A stretch of 64,000 nt of DNA from Agathobacter sp. (GCA_017409825.1 JAFQRZ010000024.1:1-64000); one strand, 5' to 3'; positions 23,046-33,409 are shown, counted from the stretch's first letter. Numbers and translations are program-made. Notes: generated from the sequence alone by a model not told the origin.

Positions 23046-24653
23046 ATGCCAGAACAGGTAAAACAAATTTTAGATAAAATTGTAGAGTGGTGGAAGAAAT
23101 TTAATAACAAACAGAGAATCCTTTTAATTAGTGCTTTTTCTGTTGTTATGATTGCTTTGGTGATTCTTGGAGTAGTTATGACAACACCATCTTACGATCA
23201 TTTACATACATGTAAGGACTATACAGAAGCAGCAAAAATTGAAGAAATTCTAGCTTCAGATGAAACGATTGAGTATACCTTTAATGAAAAGACATTGAGC
23301 TTTAGTGTAAAAGAAGAGGACTTAGGAAAGGCGAGTATGCTTTTAGGCTCCAGCCAGATTGAGCTTACAAGCTATAGCATCAGTAATGTTGTTGACGGAA
23401 GCTTTACTAAAACAGAAGCAGATAAGCAGAAAGCATATCAGGATTATCTGGAAAAGAAATTTGCAGATGATATCGATGATTTGGTTATGGTAGAAAGTGC
23501 AAAGGTTACTTTAACACTTCCAGAGGATGATGGAACCATTCTTTCTAGAGAAGAGAGTGCAACTGCTGCGATTAAGCTGAATTTAAGTGGTGAAATGGAT
23601 TCGGATCAGGCACATGCGTTAGCAATGTTCGTAGCGACCCAGATTGGAAATAAAACAACAGAAGGTATAACCATTATTGACCAGAATGCCAATGTGATTT
23701 ATTCGGGTGCAGATTCCCAGTCTTCTATGGGTGTAGCTTCTACACAGTTGACATACAAAGAAAAGTTAGAAAATGCAATCAAAAAAGAGATTTCTGATGT
23801 TTTGGTAAAATCTAAGGTGTTTGCAGATGTTCATGTTGCAATGAACTTAAATGTAAACTTCGACCAGAAGGAAACGGTAAAAACAGAGCTTGGCATTCCA
23901 AATGGTATGGATGGCGGTGCTGTTATGCAGGAATCACTATATGATATGGTAACAAACCAGGGATATGAAGGCGGTGTTCCAGGAACCGATAACAATGATG
24001 ATACCACCTATGTTATCGAAGATGGTACGCTTGGTCATACGGAAATTTCAGAATCCGATACGATTTATGATTATGATAAGACCGTTACAACGATTTTAGG
24101 TAATGGTGGAGATATTGTTTATGACAGTAGTTCTGCTATGGTTATGGCGACCAAGTATATCACTTATGATGAAGCTGAGGTAAGAGCGGCTGGCTTGTTA
24201 GACGATATGACTTGGGAAGAATTCAAGGCAGCAAACAGCGAAACCAGAGTGGTAGAAGTAGATGAAAGCTATGTAAATGCGATTGCAAATGCAACAGGAT
24301 TTTCCGCAAAATCAATTACATTCATGTGTTATGAAGAGCCACAGTTCTTCGATGAAGTAGATGATGGCAGAAATATCATGGATTATGCACAGATTATCGT
24401 TTGTGTACTGATTTTCGCACTTCTTGGATATGTAGTATTCCGTAGTACAAGAACACAGAAGACAGAAGAAATCGCACCAGAAATTTCAGTGGAATCCTTG
24501 TTAGAATCTACTACAGCAGCACAGGAATCTTTAGAGGATATCGGATATAATGAAAAATCTGATGTAAGAATTATGATTGAAAAATTCGTAGATGAAAATC
24601 CAGATGCGGTTGCGTCCTTGTTACGTAACTGGCTCAATGAGGATTGGGAGTAA
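23046..24653 (+). CDS. fliF: Flagellar MS-ring protein FliF
   Basis: A 535-residue membrane protein with an N-terminal helix (about 24-46), periplasm-side ring-building motifs, and a C-terminal helix (about 449-467) followed by a cytoplasmic tail. The tail ends in acidic residues (NWLNEDWE) that form the FliG-binding peptide. LVMVESAKVTLTLPEDD is a conserved FliF segment. It is the scaffold on which the C ring and export gate assemble. The spacing to fliG is 3 bp. Confidence 0.96.
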   Translation: MPEQVKQILDKIVEWWKKFNNKQRILLISAFSVVMIALVILGVVMTTPSYDHLHTCKDYTEAAKIEEILASDETIEYTFNEKTLSFSVKEEDLGKASMLLGSSQIELTSYSISNVVDGSFTKTEADKQKAYQDYLEKKFADDIDDLVMVESAKVTLTLPEDDGTILSREESATAAIKLNLSGEMDSDQAHALAMFVATQIGNKTTEGITIIDQNANVIYSGADSQSSMGVASTQLTYKEKLENAIKKEISDVLVKSKVFADVHVAMNLNVNFDQKETVKTELGIPNGMDGGAVMQESLYDMVTNQGYEGGVPGTDNNDDTTYVIEDGTLGHTEISESDTIYDYDKTVTTILGNGGDIVYDSSSAMVMATKYITYDEAEVRAAGLLDDMTWEEFKAANSETRVVEVDESYVNAIANATGFSAKSITFMCYEEPQFFDEVDDGRNIMDYAQIIVCVLIFALLGYVVFRSTRTQKTEEIAPEISVESLLESTTAAQESLEDIGYNEKSDVRIMIEKFVDENPDAVASLLRNWLNEDWE

Positions 24654-24656
24654 AGT

Positions 24657-25661
24657 ATGAGCGAAGAATATAATGGAGTCCAAAAAGCGGCGATTTTGTT
24701 AATTGCCCTTGGCCCAGAAAAGGCGGCTACTATTTTTAAGCACCTGAAAGAAGAAGAAATTGAAGAATTGACTTTGGAGATTGCGAATACTCGTAGCATA
24801 TCCCCACAGACCAAGGAAGACATTATGATGGAATTCTATCAGATTTGTCTGGCTCAGCAGTATATTGCAGAGGGTGGTATTGGCTATGCGAAGGAACTTT
24901 TGGAGAAGGCACTTGGTCAGGAGGCTGCACAGAACGTAATTATGAAGCTGACAGCATCTCTTCAGGTTCGTCCATTCGAATTCGTTCGAAAGACAGACCC
25001 AAGCCAGTTGCTGAACTTTATCCAGGACGAACATCCACAGACAATCGCTATGATTTTGTCTTATTTGGCACCGGGTCAGTCGGCACTTGTATTAGGTGCA
25101 TTGCCACCTGAAAAACAGGCAGATGTTGCGAAACGTATTGCAATGATGGACCGTACTTCGCCTGACGTTATCAAAGAAGTAGAACGTGTATTAGAACGTA
25201 AGCTTGCTTCCCTTGTAAATCAGGATTACACCATTGTGGGTGGCGTTGACTCTATCGTTAGTATCTTGGGCAATGTTGACCGTGGTACAGAAAAACATAT
25301 TATGGAATCTCTTGAAATTGAAGAGCCAGAATTGGCAGATGAAATCCGTAAGAAGATGTTCGTATTCGAAGATATTCTTCTTCTGGACGACAGAGCAATT
25401 CAGCGTGTGCTTCGTGAAGTTGATAATGCGGATCTTGAGCTTGCACTTAAGAGCACAACCGAAGAGGTACAGAATGTTGTATTCAAGAACCTGTCAAAAC
25501 GTCTTGCTGCTATGATCAAGGAAGATATGGAATTTATGGGACCAGTTCGTATGAAGGACGTAGAAGAAGCACAGCAGAAGATTGTTGGTATTATTCGAAG
25601 ATTAGAAGATTCTGCAGAAATCGTTATTTCCCGTGGTGGAGGTGATGATATCGTTGTCTAA
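24657..25661 (+). CDS. fliG: Flagellar motor switch protein FliG
   Basis: A 334-residue C-ring protein. The N-terminal domain (AAILLIALGPEKAATIFKHL) binds FliF, the middle domain carries the EHPQT motif (125-129) that contacts FliM, and the C-terminal armadillo domain contains the charged helix (LLDDRAIQRVLREVD) that interacts with MotA to generate torque. All three domains are complete. Confidence 0.97.
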   Translation: MSEEYNGVQKAAILLIALGPEKAATIFKHLKEEEIEELTLEIANTRSISPQTKEDIMMEFYQICLAQQYIAEGGIGYAKELLEKALGQEAAQNVIMKLTASLQVRPFEFVRKTDPSQLLNFIQDEHPQTIAMILSYLAPGQSALVLGALPPEKQADVAKRIAMMDRTSPDVIKEVERVLERKLASLVNQDYTIVGGVDSIVSILGNVDRGTEKHIMESLEIEEPELADEIRKKMFVFEDILLLDDRAIQRVLREVDNADLELALKSTTEEVQNVVFKNLSKRLAAMIKEDMEFMGPVRMKDVEEAQQKIVGIIRRLEDSAEIVISRGGGDDIVV

Positions 25662-26484
25662 TTTATTGAAACAACAATATGTCATAAATTATGGGAGTGA
25701 AACCCGTATCATTAATGCAGATGACAGATATAAGACAGAAGGTATAAAAACCTCCTTTGGAGGAGCTGTTTTGCCAGAAGGAATTACAGGCAGTTCCATT
25801 CCAACTAGCGAAGAAATTATTGATGGTTTTTTAGCAGGGCTAGAAGTGGAGGAAGTGCAGCTTGAGCCAGAAATTAAACCAGAAGAAATTTTGGAACAGG
25901 CCCGTGCAGAAGCAGACGGAATTCTCATTGCAGCTCGTTTAGAAGCTGAAAAAATGGCAGATAATGCTAAAATGCAGGCGGAACTTTTATTCGAGCAGAA
26001 GAAGCAGCAGGGATATCAGGAAGGTGTTTCCAAGCTTCAGGATGAGGTGTTGGAACATAAGGCAAAACTCCAGGCAGAGTTTGACGAGAAGAATCAGATG
26101 CTGCAAGCAGAATATGAAGCAAAGCTGGATACATTGGAAGCGGATATGGTAGATGTGATGATTCGCGTATTCCATAAGGTTTTTAATGTTCAATTTGATA
26201 ATAAAAAACAGATTTTACTGCATTTGATTAAAGATACATTACTTGGAATCGATGCTGGAAAGAATTTTATCATTCGTGTCGCTGAAAGTAATTACAAGTT
26301 TATTGAGTCACATGTAGAAGATATCAAAGAAAAAATTGGAAATGATGTCAGTATTGATGTGGTAAATGATATGAATCTAGAGGAAAATGATTGTATCATT
26401 GAGACTCCAACTGGGGTTTATAATTGTGGCGTTGATATGGTGCTTTCTAACCTTGAAAAAGACATCAGATCCCTTTGTAGGTAA
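25654..26484 (+). CDS. fliH: Flagellar export ATPase regulator FliH
   Basis: A protein of about 276 residues with a central acidic, coiled-coil region (LEQARAEADGILIAARLEAE and following) and a C-terminal domain (VDVMIRVFHKVF to the end) that resembles the V/A-type ATPase stator family. It binds FliI and restrains it. The best start is the TTG at 25654: a full GGAGGTGAT sits 8 nt before it, inside the fliG 3' end. Earlier GTG/ATG codons (25633-25647) lie on or too close to that site. Overlap with fliG is 8 bp. Confidence 0.85.
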   Translation: MSNLLKQQYVINYGSETRIINADDRYKTEGIKTSFGGAVLPEGITGSSIPTSEEIIDGFLAGLEVEEVQLEPEIKPEEILEQARAEADGILIAARLEAEKMADNAKMQAELLFEQKKQQGYQEGVSKLQDEVLEHKAKLQAEFDEKNQMLQAEYEAKLDTLEADMVDVMIRVFHKVFNVQFDNKKQILLHLIKDTLLGIDAGKNFIIRVAESNYKFIESHVEDIKEKIGNDVSIDVVNDMNLEENDCIIETPTGVYNCGVDMVLSNLEKDIRSLCR

Positions 26485-26489
26485 TACAA

Positions 26490-27806
26490 GTGGTAAAAGA
26501 AGCAGAGAAGTATTTGCAACTATTGGATAAACAATTTTATAAAAGTTATGGAAAAGTTTCCACTGTAGTAGGGTTAACGGTTGAATCTCTTGGACCAAAG
26601 GCCAGATTAAATGATTTGTGTAAGATTTACATCGATAAAGATATGTCGAAGTATGTCATGGCTGAGGTTGTAGGCTTTCAGGATTCAAAGTTAATCCTAA
26701 TGCCAGTTGATAGTGTAGAAGGTGTTGGTGTAGGCTGTGTGGTGGAAAACACTGGAAAACCGCTGGAAGTTCCAGTAGGGTTTGAGCTTTTAGGGCATAC
26801 TCTGGATGGAATCGGACGTATGACAGATATGGAAGAAGATTATTTGGATTTGCCTTTATCCTATCCATTGGAGGCACTTCCACCAGACCCAATGAGCCGT
26901 AAGATTATTGATGAGATTTTACCTTTGGGTGTAAAAGCGGTGGATGGCCTGATTACCATTGGAAAAGGCCAGCGTCTTGGTATCTTTGCTGGTTCTGGTG
27001 TAGGAAAAAGTACCTTGATGGGTATGTTTGCCCGTAATACCAAAGCAGATATCAATGTGATTGCCTTAATTGGCGAACGTGGCCGTGAGGTACGAGAATT
27101 TATTGAACGTGACTTGGGGCCAGAAGGTATGGCACGTTCAGTTGTTGTTGTAGCAACATCGGATAAACCGGCCTTGATTCGTAATAAAGCAGCCAAAACT
27201 GCTACAGCTATAGCAGAGTATTTCCGTGACCAAGGAAAAGATGTCCTTTTGATGATGGACTCCTTGACTCGATTTTCTATGGCACAGCGTGAGATTGGTT
27301 TGGCATCAGGGGAACCACCCGTTACCAGGGGATATCCACCAAGTGTATATGCGGAAATGCCGAAGCTTTTGGAACGAGCTGGGACTTCAGATGTTGGCTC
27401 TATTACAGGTTTGTACACGGTCTTAGTAGACGGTGATGACATGAATGAACCGATTACAGATACGGCTCGTAGTATTTTGGACGGACATATTATGTTGGAC
27501 CGTAAGCTGGCACATAAGAATCATTATCCTGCGATTGATGTATTGCAGAGTATTTCCCGTGTTATGAGTGCGATTGTTACGAAGGAACATAAGGCACAGG
27601 CGGGGAAACTTCGTAATGTGTTGGCGACATATAGCGAGGCAGAGGATTTGATTAATATTGGGGCATATAAAAATGGCTCCAACCCAGATATCGACTATGC
27701 AATACGAAAGATTCGTGCCGTAAATGGATATTTGTGTCAGGCTACGGATGAGAAATTTTTATTAGACGAGGAACTGGATCTTTTAGGACAATTATTTGCA
27801 GATTAA
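26490..27806 (+). CDS. fliI: Flagellum-specific export ATPase FliI
   Basis: A 438-residue hexameric ATPase of the flagellar type III system, related to the F1 beta subunit. Walker A is GSGVGKST (about 168-175), ERGREVREFIERD is the family signature, and DVLLMMDSLTRF is Walker B. The start is a GTG at 26490, with TAGGTAA as a modest site. It unfolds and feeds export substrates with FliH and FliJ, which flank it here. Confidence 0.96.
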   Translation: MVKEAEKYLQLLDKQFYKSYGKVSTVVGLTVESLGPKARLNDLCKIYIDKDMSKYVMAEVVGFQDSKLILMPVDSVEGVGVGCVVENTGKPLEVPVGFELLGHTLDGIGRMTDMEEDYLDLPLSYPLEALPPDPMSRKIIDEILPLGVKAVDGLITIGKGQRLGIFAGSGVGKSTLMGMFARNTKADINVIALIGERGREVREFIERDLGPEGMARSVVVVATSDKPALIRNKAAKTATAIAEYFRDQGKDVLLMMDSLTRFSMAQREIGLASGEPPVTRGYPPSVYAEMPKLLERAGTSDVGSITGLYTVLVDGDDMNEPITDTARSILDGHIMLDRKLAHKNHYPAIDVLQSISRVMSAIVTKEHKAQAGKLRNVLATYSEAEDLINIGAYKNGSNPDIDYAIRKIRAVNGYLCQATDEKFLLDEELDLLGQLFAD

Positions 27807-27819
27807 TTGGCGGTGAATT

Positions 27820-28260
27820 ATGGCGAAGTTCAGATACAGAATGCAAAATATTCTGGATGTAAAAATGAAATTGGAATCTCAGGCGAAAATTGCATACGGT
27901 ATCGCGAATCAAAAGTATCTGGAGGAGCAGAAGAAACTGCAGGAGATTATTCTTCGCCGTGCTTCCTACGAAAAGATTTTGAAAGAGAGTATGATGGGGA
28001 CGATAGATGTTCGTCAGGTTTCTCATGCGAGAGCAGATGTAAATACGATGAAAACGCTTATGCGTCGTCAGATGATTGAGGTCCATAAGGCAGAAATGCA
28101 GATGGAGGATGCCAGAAAGGTATTGAATGAAGTTATGATGGAACGTAAGACGCATGAAAAGCTAAAAGAAAAGGCGTTTGAACAGTTTAAGGAAGAACTG
28201 AAAGCGGAAGAAAGCAAAGAAATTGACCAATTAGTAAGTTATACTTACAACAATAGATAA
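27820..28260 (+). CDS. fliJ: Flagellar export chaperone FliJ
   Basis: A 146-residue protein predicted to be almost entirely one alpha-helical coiled coil, rich in Lys, Glu, Arg and Met. FKFRYRMQNILDVK-type openings (here AKFRYRMQNILDVKMKLESQ) are typical. It acts as the stalk of the FliI hexamer and couples it to FlhA. Sequence conservation is low in this family; position and build support the call. Confidence 0.9.
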   Translation: MAKFRYRMQNILDVKMKLESQAKIAYGIANQKYLEEQKKLQEIILRRASYEKILKESMMGTIDVRQVSHARADVNTMKTLMRRQMIEVHKAEMQMEDARKVLNEVMMERKTHEKLKEKAFEQFKEELKAEESKEIDQLVSYTYNNR

Positions 28261-28271
28261 GGAGTTTTCTT

Positions 28272-29066
28272 ATGCCATTGTTTAAGAAAAAAGATAAAAT
28301 AAATGATGTAAAATTAGATAAAGATGGCAAGCCTATTGAAATCGATGAAGATATGGAGGATGGGCTTGGGAATAAAATAGTCATGGTGTTTGTAACACTT
28401 TTGGTTATTTTGATTTGGCTTGGTATTATTGTACTATTTATCAAAGGTGATTTTGGCGGATTTGGGTCTACAGTTCTTCGTCCAATGATTAAGGATGTGC
28501 CATATTTGAACTGGATTCTTCCAGAAACGAATGATTTGGAGGATAGTACCGAATATCAATTCGAGACGATTGAGGATGCGATTGACCGAATCAAAGAGCT
28601 CGAAGCACTCTTGGATACAGAGCTGTCGACGAATGCCGACCATTCGGATTTGATTGCGGAATTACAGGCACAAATTGCAGAGCTTGAAGTGTATAAATTA
28701 GAACAGGATGAATTCGAAAAAAATAAAGAAAAATTCTATGAAGAGGTTGTTTTTTCGGATGAAGCACCCGATATAAAAGAATATAGGACCTATTATGAAA
28801 GCATTGATCCGGAGAATGCTGAGGTTTTATATAAACAGGTTGTAGAACAGCTTGCTTACAGAGAAGAAGTTGAGACGTATGCTAAGACATATTCTTCCAT
28901 GAAAGCGAAGGAAGCTGCCGCAATCTTTGATACCATGACAGATGATTTGCAATTGGTTGCAGACATATTGTTAAATATGAGTACGCAGGCAAGGGCAGAC
29001 ATCCTTGGTAAAATGGATCCAGAAAATGCAGCGAAGCTGACTGCAATTATGGAACCAGACAATTAA
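28272..29066 (+). CDS. MotE/YlxF-like flagellar protein with MgtE N-like domain
   Basis: A 264-residue protein: an acidic cytoplasmic start, one membrane helix (about 36-57), a coiled coil (about 95-160) and a C-terminal segment resembling the MgtE N domain (AKEAAAIFDTMTDDLQLVADIL, then MSTQARADILGKMDPENAAK). A protein of this build between fliJ and fliK is standard in Gram-positive fla operons (YlxF in Bacillus). Related proteins such as MotE act as stator or motor chaperones. The exact role here is unknown. Confidence 0.8.
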   Translation: MPLFKKKDKINDVKLDKDGKPIEIDEDMEDGLGNKIVMVFVTLLVILIWLGIIVLFIKGDFGGFGSTVLRPMIKDVPYLNWILPETNDLEDSTEYQFETIEDAIDRIKELEALLDTELSTNADHSDLIAELQAQIAELEVYKLEQDEFEKNKEKFYEEVVFSDEAPDIKEYRTYYESIDPENAEVLYKQVVEQLAYREEVETYAKTYSSMKAKEAAAIFDTMTDDLQLVADILLNMSTQARADILGKMDPENAAKLTAIMEPDN

Positions 29067-29088
29067 ATATTGAGAAAGGAGGACTTGC

Positions 29089-30594
29089 ATGACAACAGCA
29101 AATCTTATGAATGTGCCTTCTGTGAAAGGAAATGTTTCAGCACAGGTGGATGCATCGAAGAAGTTGCAGGAAGAGAGTTTGGATATCGCAGAGGTTTTTG
29201 CAGGACTGATGAATCAGACCATAGATTTTCCAAATTCGACGGTGGATGATACGTCTTCCAACATGGATGTTTCAAAGACGAACAGTAAACAGTCTCCAGC
29301 TGAATCCTACGAGCGTTACAGCTATCAGGATAAGCAGATTGATACAGCCAAAGAACCTAGCATGGAAGAAAAGCTAGAAGAAGCTGGCGATGTATTGGAA
29401 CAGGCGGGCGAAGAAATCATTGATACACTGACAGAGAAATATGGTGTCGATGAGGAAACCATTCAGAATCTCTTAAACGATATGGGACTAAGTGCCCTGG
29501 ATTTATTAAATCCACAGAATTTAGTGAGTTTTATCGTGCAGCTGACTGGTGTAGCCTCTGGGGAAGAATTGTTACTGGATGAAAACTTCTTAAGTGTAAT
29601 GGAAACCATGAACCATTTAGCAGATGGATTGATGAATGACCTGAATGTAGACATGAATGGTTTACAGGAACTGGTTGCTGAAATGGATTTGGTGACAACG
29701 ACAGAAGAAGTACCTACGGAATTTCAAGAAGTTTTGAATGAAGTGTTAAGTGATGTGGAAGGTCTGGAAAGCACAGAAATGACAGATGCTTCGGCGGTGG
29801 AACAGGTTGCAGATGACGCGGTGGAAACACAGAATGTAAAAGCAGAGCAGTCGCCAGAAGCCACAGTAGAAGAGCAGGATGAAACTTCAGAAATCAAAGT
29901 AGAGAAACAGGAGGAGTCTTTCGCGAAAGAAACGAATGATTCGGAAGAAGCAGCGGTAGGTCAGGAGCGAAGCGAAGGACAAGGTTTTAGCAGAGAACAG
30001 AATTCAGAAGGAAATTCTCTTTTGAATCACAATGCGAATGAAACCATCGTAAACACACAGACTACAGTAAATGTAAGTCAGGCAGTAGAAATGCCACAGA
30101 TGACACAATTTAGTTCATATCTTTCTGCAGATACCATGCAGATTATGGAACAGGTTGTTCAGCAGATGAGAGTGACAATCTCAAATGAAATCACAACAAT
30201 GGAAATGCAGATGAATCCGGAAAATCTTGGCAAGGTATATGTAAACATTTCCAGTGAAGAAGGAGTTGTAAATGCACAATTCCATGCAACAAATGAAGTG
30301 GTGAAAGAAGCATTAGAAGCTCAGATTTCAACTCTTCGAGAAAGTTTGAATCAGGCAGGTGTAAAGGTAGATGCTATCGAGGTTACCATTGCATCCCATG
30401 AATTTGAACGAAATTTAGAGCAGAATCATCAGAGCCCAGAAGAGCAGATGAATGCTCAGGAAACAAACGAAAAGAAACGCCGTAATCTTAACCTTGATTC
30501 GTTAGATGAATTGAGTGGTATGATGACGGAAGAAGAAGCATTAGTTGCGCAGATTATGAGAGATAACGGAAACTCCGTTGATTTCACCGCGTAA
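29089..30594 (+). CDS. fliK: Flagellar hook-length control protein FliK
   Basis: A 501-residue protein, exported and used as a molecular ruler that switches export specificity when the hook is complete. The N-terminal 340 residues are acidic, low-complexity and poorly conserved. The C-terminal hook-control domain (about 350-450) has EMQMNPENLGKVYVNISSEE and later LRESLNQAGVKVDAIEVTI, both typical. Placement directly before flgD supports the call. Confidence 0.92.
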   Translation: MTTANLMNVPSVKGNVSAQVDASKKLQEESLDIAEVFAGLMNQTIDFPNSTVDDTSSNMDVSKTNSKQSPAESYERYSYQDKQIDTAKEPSMEEKLEEAGDVLEQAGEEIIDTLTEKYGVDEETIQNLLNDMGLSALDLLNPQNLVSFIVQLTGVASGEELLLDENFLSVMETMNHLADGLMNDLNVDMNGLQELVAEMDLVTTTEEVPTEFQEVLNEVLSDVEGLESTEMTDASAVEQVADDAVETQNVKAEQSPEATVEEQDETSEIKVEKQEESFAKETNDSEEAAVGQERSEGQGFSREQNSEGNSLLNHNANETIVNTQTTVNVSQAVEMPQMTQFSSYLSADTMQIMEQVVQQMRVTISNEITTMEMQMNPENLGKVYVNISSEEGVVNAQFHATNEVVKEALEAQISTLRESLNQAGVKVDAIEVTIASHEFERNLEQNHQSPEEQMNAQETNEKKRRNLNLDSLDELSGMMTEEEALVAQIMRDNGNSVDFTA

Positions 30595-30607
30595 AAGGAG
30601 AGTTCTT

Positions 30608-31291
30608 ATGGCAAATATTATTGCACCAGTAGAAGACGGAAAGCTCAATTATGAGTATACCGACAATTCCAAAAAGAATGGAATTAATCCAACCGGTTCT
30701 ACCTTGGGTTATGACCAGTTCTTACAGCTGTTATGTGCAGAAATGCAGTATCAGGACCCTCTTGAACCAACCAGTAATACAGACTATGTAGCACAGATGG
30801 CAACCTTCTCACAGTTGGAAGCAACATTATCTCTTGCGGCAACTCAGGAAAGTGCAAATGCCAGCAACTTAGTAGGAAAGCAGGTTATCTTAAAAGTTAC
30901 TAGTGAAACAACCGGTCAGACATCTTATGTCGATGGTAGAGTAGATTATGTAATGTACGAAAATGGAGAGGTTTTCCTTTCAGTCAATGATCAGCTTTAT
31001 CCAGCAAGCACATTAGATACGGTAGCGGATTCAGAATACTACGAAGGTGTTACAATAGCAACCTCATTAAAGGATATGGTAGGAAGCTTACCACTTATGG
31101 AAAATCTTACTGTGGAATGGGAGAAAGCAGTAACACAGTTGAGAGATGTTTATGAAGGAATGACAGATTATCAGAAACAGTTTGTTCCTACAGAGACCCT
31201 TAATACCTTAAAAACCTATGAGGACAGAATGAAAGAACTTTTAGCTCAGGCAGAAGAGAATGGTTCGGGAGACGAAATCGTAACAGCATAA
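30608..31291 (+). CDS. flgD: Flagellar hook-cap protein FlgD
   Basis: A 227-residue hook assembly scaffold. The conserved FlgD segment is LGYDQFLQLLCAEMQYQDPL followed by DYVAQMATFSQLE. The C-terminal third (VEWEKAVTQLRDVYEGMTDY onward) is helical and does not look like the usual Tudor/Fn3 cap domains, a small oddity. The ATG at 30608 follows AAAAGGAGAG; an upstream frame start overlaps fliK. Confidence 0.92.
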   Translation: MANIIAPVEDGKLNYEYTDNSKKNGINPTGSTLGYDQFLQLLCAEMQYQDPLEPTSNTDYVAQMATFSQLEATLSLAATQESANASNLVGKQVILKVTSETTGQTSYVDGRVDYVMYENGEVFLSVNDQLYPASTLDTVADSEYYEGVTIATSLKDMVGSLPLMENLTVEWEKAVTQLRDVYEGMTDYQKQFVPTETLNTLKTYEDRMKELLAQAEENGSGDEIVTA

Positions 31292-31316
31292 AAATAATGG
31301 TAACGGAGGTTTGATT

Positions 31317-31721
31317 ATGCATCAGATATCCAACCAGTTTTTATCCATTGAACAAATTACCGATCAATATTTAAATAAGTCGCAAAATGTGAAAGCAAAT
31401 GCTTTGCCAGATGTTCCTTTCGAGGAGATATTAAGACAAAAGCAGACGCAGAATGTGATGGAGCAGTCGGAACTGAAATTTTCGAAGCATGCAGCCAATC
31501 GTCTGAATGACAGAAATATTGCTCTTACTGATGCACAGAATGTTCGATTGGAAAATGGAGTAAAACAGGCAAGTGAAAAAGGGATAACAGAATCCCTGGT
31601 ATTGATTGATTCGCTGGCATTTATTGTAAATGTACCGAACAAAACGGTTGTAACAGCTATGGATCAAACAGAAACAAACAGTAATATATTTACAAATATT
31701 GACGGAGCAGTCATTATTTAG
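31317..31721 (+). CDS. Flagellar operon protein (TIGR02530-type)
   Basis: A 134-residue protein always found next to flgD/flgE in Firmicutes and spirochaetes. The signature LKFSKHAANRLNDRNIALTD and ESLVLIDSLAFIVNVPNKTVVTAMD are recognisable. Function is unknown; a role in hook assembly or in its control is usually proposed. The ATG at 31317 has GGAGGT 6 nt before it. Confidence 0.88.
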   Translation: MHQISNQFLSIEQITDQYLNKSQNVKANALPDVPFEEILRQKQTQNVMEQSELKFSKHAANRLNDRNIALTDAQNVRLENGVKQASEKGITESLVLIDSLAFIVNVPNKTVVTAMDQTETNSNIFTNIDGAVII

Positions 31722-31796
31722 CTGGACCTTATGGAAGCTAACGTTTTCTGAATGACAGAAGAAAACAAACTGCTCAAACTTAGGAGGTCATTAATT

Positions 31797-33380
31797 ATGA
31801 TGAGATCACTTTACTCTGCTGTGTCAGGTTTAAAGACACATCAGACAAGAATGGACGTTATCGGTAACAATATCGCAAACGTTAATACAGAAGCATTTAA
31901 ATCATCACGTGTAACCTTTACAGAAATTATGTATCAGACAACAGCTAGTGCATCAGGTGGTAATGCTGCAACTGGTATCGGTGGTGTAAACGCAAAGCAG
32001 ATTGGTCTTGGTGTTTCTACAGGTGCTACATCTATCGCAATTACAACAGCAGGTGCGGCAGAAACAACCGGTAACCCATTCGACTTAAAGCTTACAGACA
32101 GCCAGTCAACCAACTTCTTCATCGTAAGTGACGGAACAAGTAATTTCTTTACACGTTCTGGTTCTTACTATGTAGATGGTAACGGATTCCTCTGTATGAC
32201 TTCTACAGGTTATACATTAATGGGATGGCAGATTGACCCTACAACAGGCGAAATCAAAAAGGATACCGTATCTGCACTTCAGGTTATGTCAGCTGACAAC
32301 CAGACATCGGCTCCAGAAGCTACAACATTAGCAAAAGCATCTGGTGTTTTAGATAAGAATGACCCTAACGTAACAAGTGAAGATGGTTATGTTATGACAT
32401 TAGGTTTCTATGATGATTTGGGATATGCTTATACTGCAAAATTCTCAATTCGTCCACTGAATACAGGCGATGCAGCATACGATAAGGCAAAATACACCGT
32501 TTCTTTGGCTAGTATTTTGGATTCGAATGGTGCAGATTACTTAGAAGCATATAACGAAATGGCAACACAGAATGGTGGAACTACCATTTCCTTGAATCAG
32601 TTGATTACACAGTATCAGAAAAATGCAAATGGCGAAGTAATTGGTCGTGCATTGGATGCAAATGGAAATCCAACTGGTGGAAACGTAGTGCTTGAAAAAA
32701 CTGCTGCTGGTGACTGGGTTGTTCGAGATACAGGTGCTGCTGCAGAACCTAACCTTTACGACCTTATCAATGGACCACAGAGTGCAAGCTGTGTATTAGA
32801 ATTTGACCCAGATGACGGTAAATTCGTATCTATCGGTGGTGCAGAAAATGATTCTATCGTATTAAACTTAAGAGATTTCCTTTCTACCATTGGTGCAGAT
32901 GGAAGTAACTTTAAGGATATTGAAGTGGATTTCAGCTCTTGTAAGAACTTAAATAACAGCGGAACATCTACCATGAACGTATTAAAAGGTATCAATGGTG
33001 ATGGTGTTGGTAAAAAGCTTGGTGCGTTAACAGGCCTTTCTGTTGATTCATCTGGTAAAATCTTTGGTACTTATGATAATGGTAATACCGTTCTTTTGAG
33101 CCAGATTGCAGTAGCACAGTTCTCAAATGCTTCTGGTCTTGAAAAAGTAGGCAGTAACTGTTACCAGACAACCTTGAACTCTGGTGATTTCGATGGTATC
33201 GGTGTAGAGGTTTCTGCAGACGGTAGTGCGATTTCAACTGGTGAGTTAGAAATGTCAAACGTTGACCTTTCTGCACAGTTTACAGACATGATTATTACAC
33301 AGCGTGGTTTCCAGGCAAACTCCCGTGTAATCACAACTTCCGACACATTATTGGAAGAATTAATCAATCTTAAGAGATAA
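31797..33380 (+). CDS. flgE: Flagellar hook protein FlgE
   Basis: A 527-residue hook subunit. The N-terminal rod/hook motif is in MMRSLYSAVSGLKTHQTRMD and GNNIANVNTEAFK, and the C-terminal helix ends ITQRGFQANSRVITTSDTLL. The middle is Thr/Ser/Asn-rich beta structure. AGGAGG sits 9 nt before the first of two adjacent ATGs (31797 and 31800); an upstream ATG at 31752 has no site. The start of an extra hairpin and promoter follow this gene, so it ends the first section of the operon. Confidence 0.95.
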   Translation: MMRSLYSAVSGLKTHQTRMDVIGNNIANVNTEAFKSSRVTFTEIMYQTTASASGGNAATGIGGVNAKQIGLGVSTGATSIAITTAGAAETTGNPFDLKLTDSQSTNFFIVSDGTSNFFTRSGSYYVDGNGFLCMTSTGYTLMGWQIDPTTGEIKKDTVSALQVMSADNQTSAPEATTLAKASGVLDKNDPNVTSEDGYVMTLGFYDDLGYAYTAKFSIRPLNTGDAAYDKAKYTVSLASILDSNGADYLEAYNEMATQNGGTTISLNQLITQYQKNANGEVIGRALDANGNPTGGNVVLEKTAAGDWVVRDTGAAAEPNLYDLINGPQSASCVLEFDPDDGKFVSIGGAENDSIVLNLRDFLSTIGADGSNFKDIEVDFSSCKNLNNSGTSTMNVLKGINGDGVGKKLGALTGLSVDSSGKIFGTYDNGNTVLLSQIAVAQFSNASGLEKVGSNCYQTTLNSGDFDGIGVEVSADGSAISTGELEMSNVDLSAQFTDMIITQRGFQANSRVITTSDTLLEELINLKR

Positions 33381-33409
33381 TTTACTAAGAACTGAATAAA
33401 AATGTCGAA

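Noticed and set aside
24845-25111. Alternative plus-strand frames inside fliG
   Set aside because: Fully inside the conserved FliG frame, with no own ribosome site.
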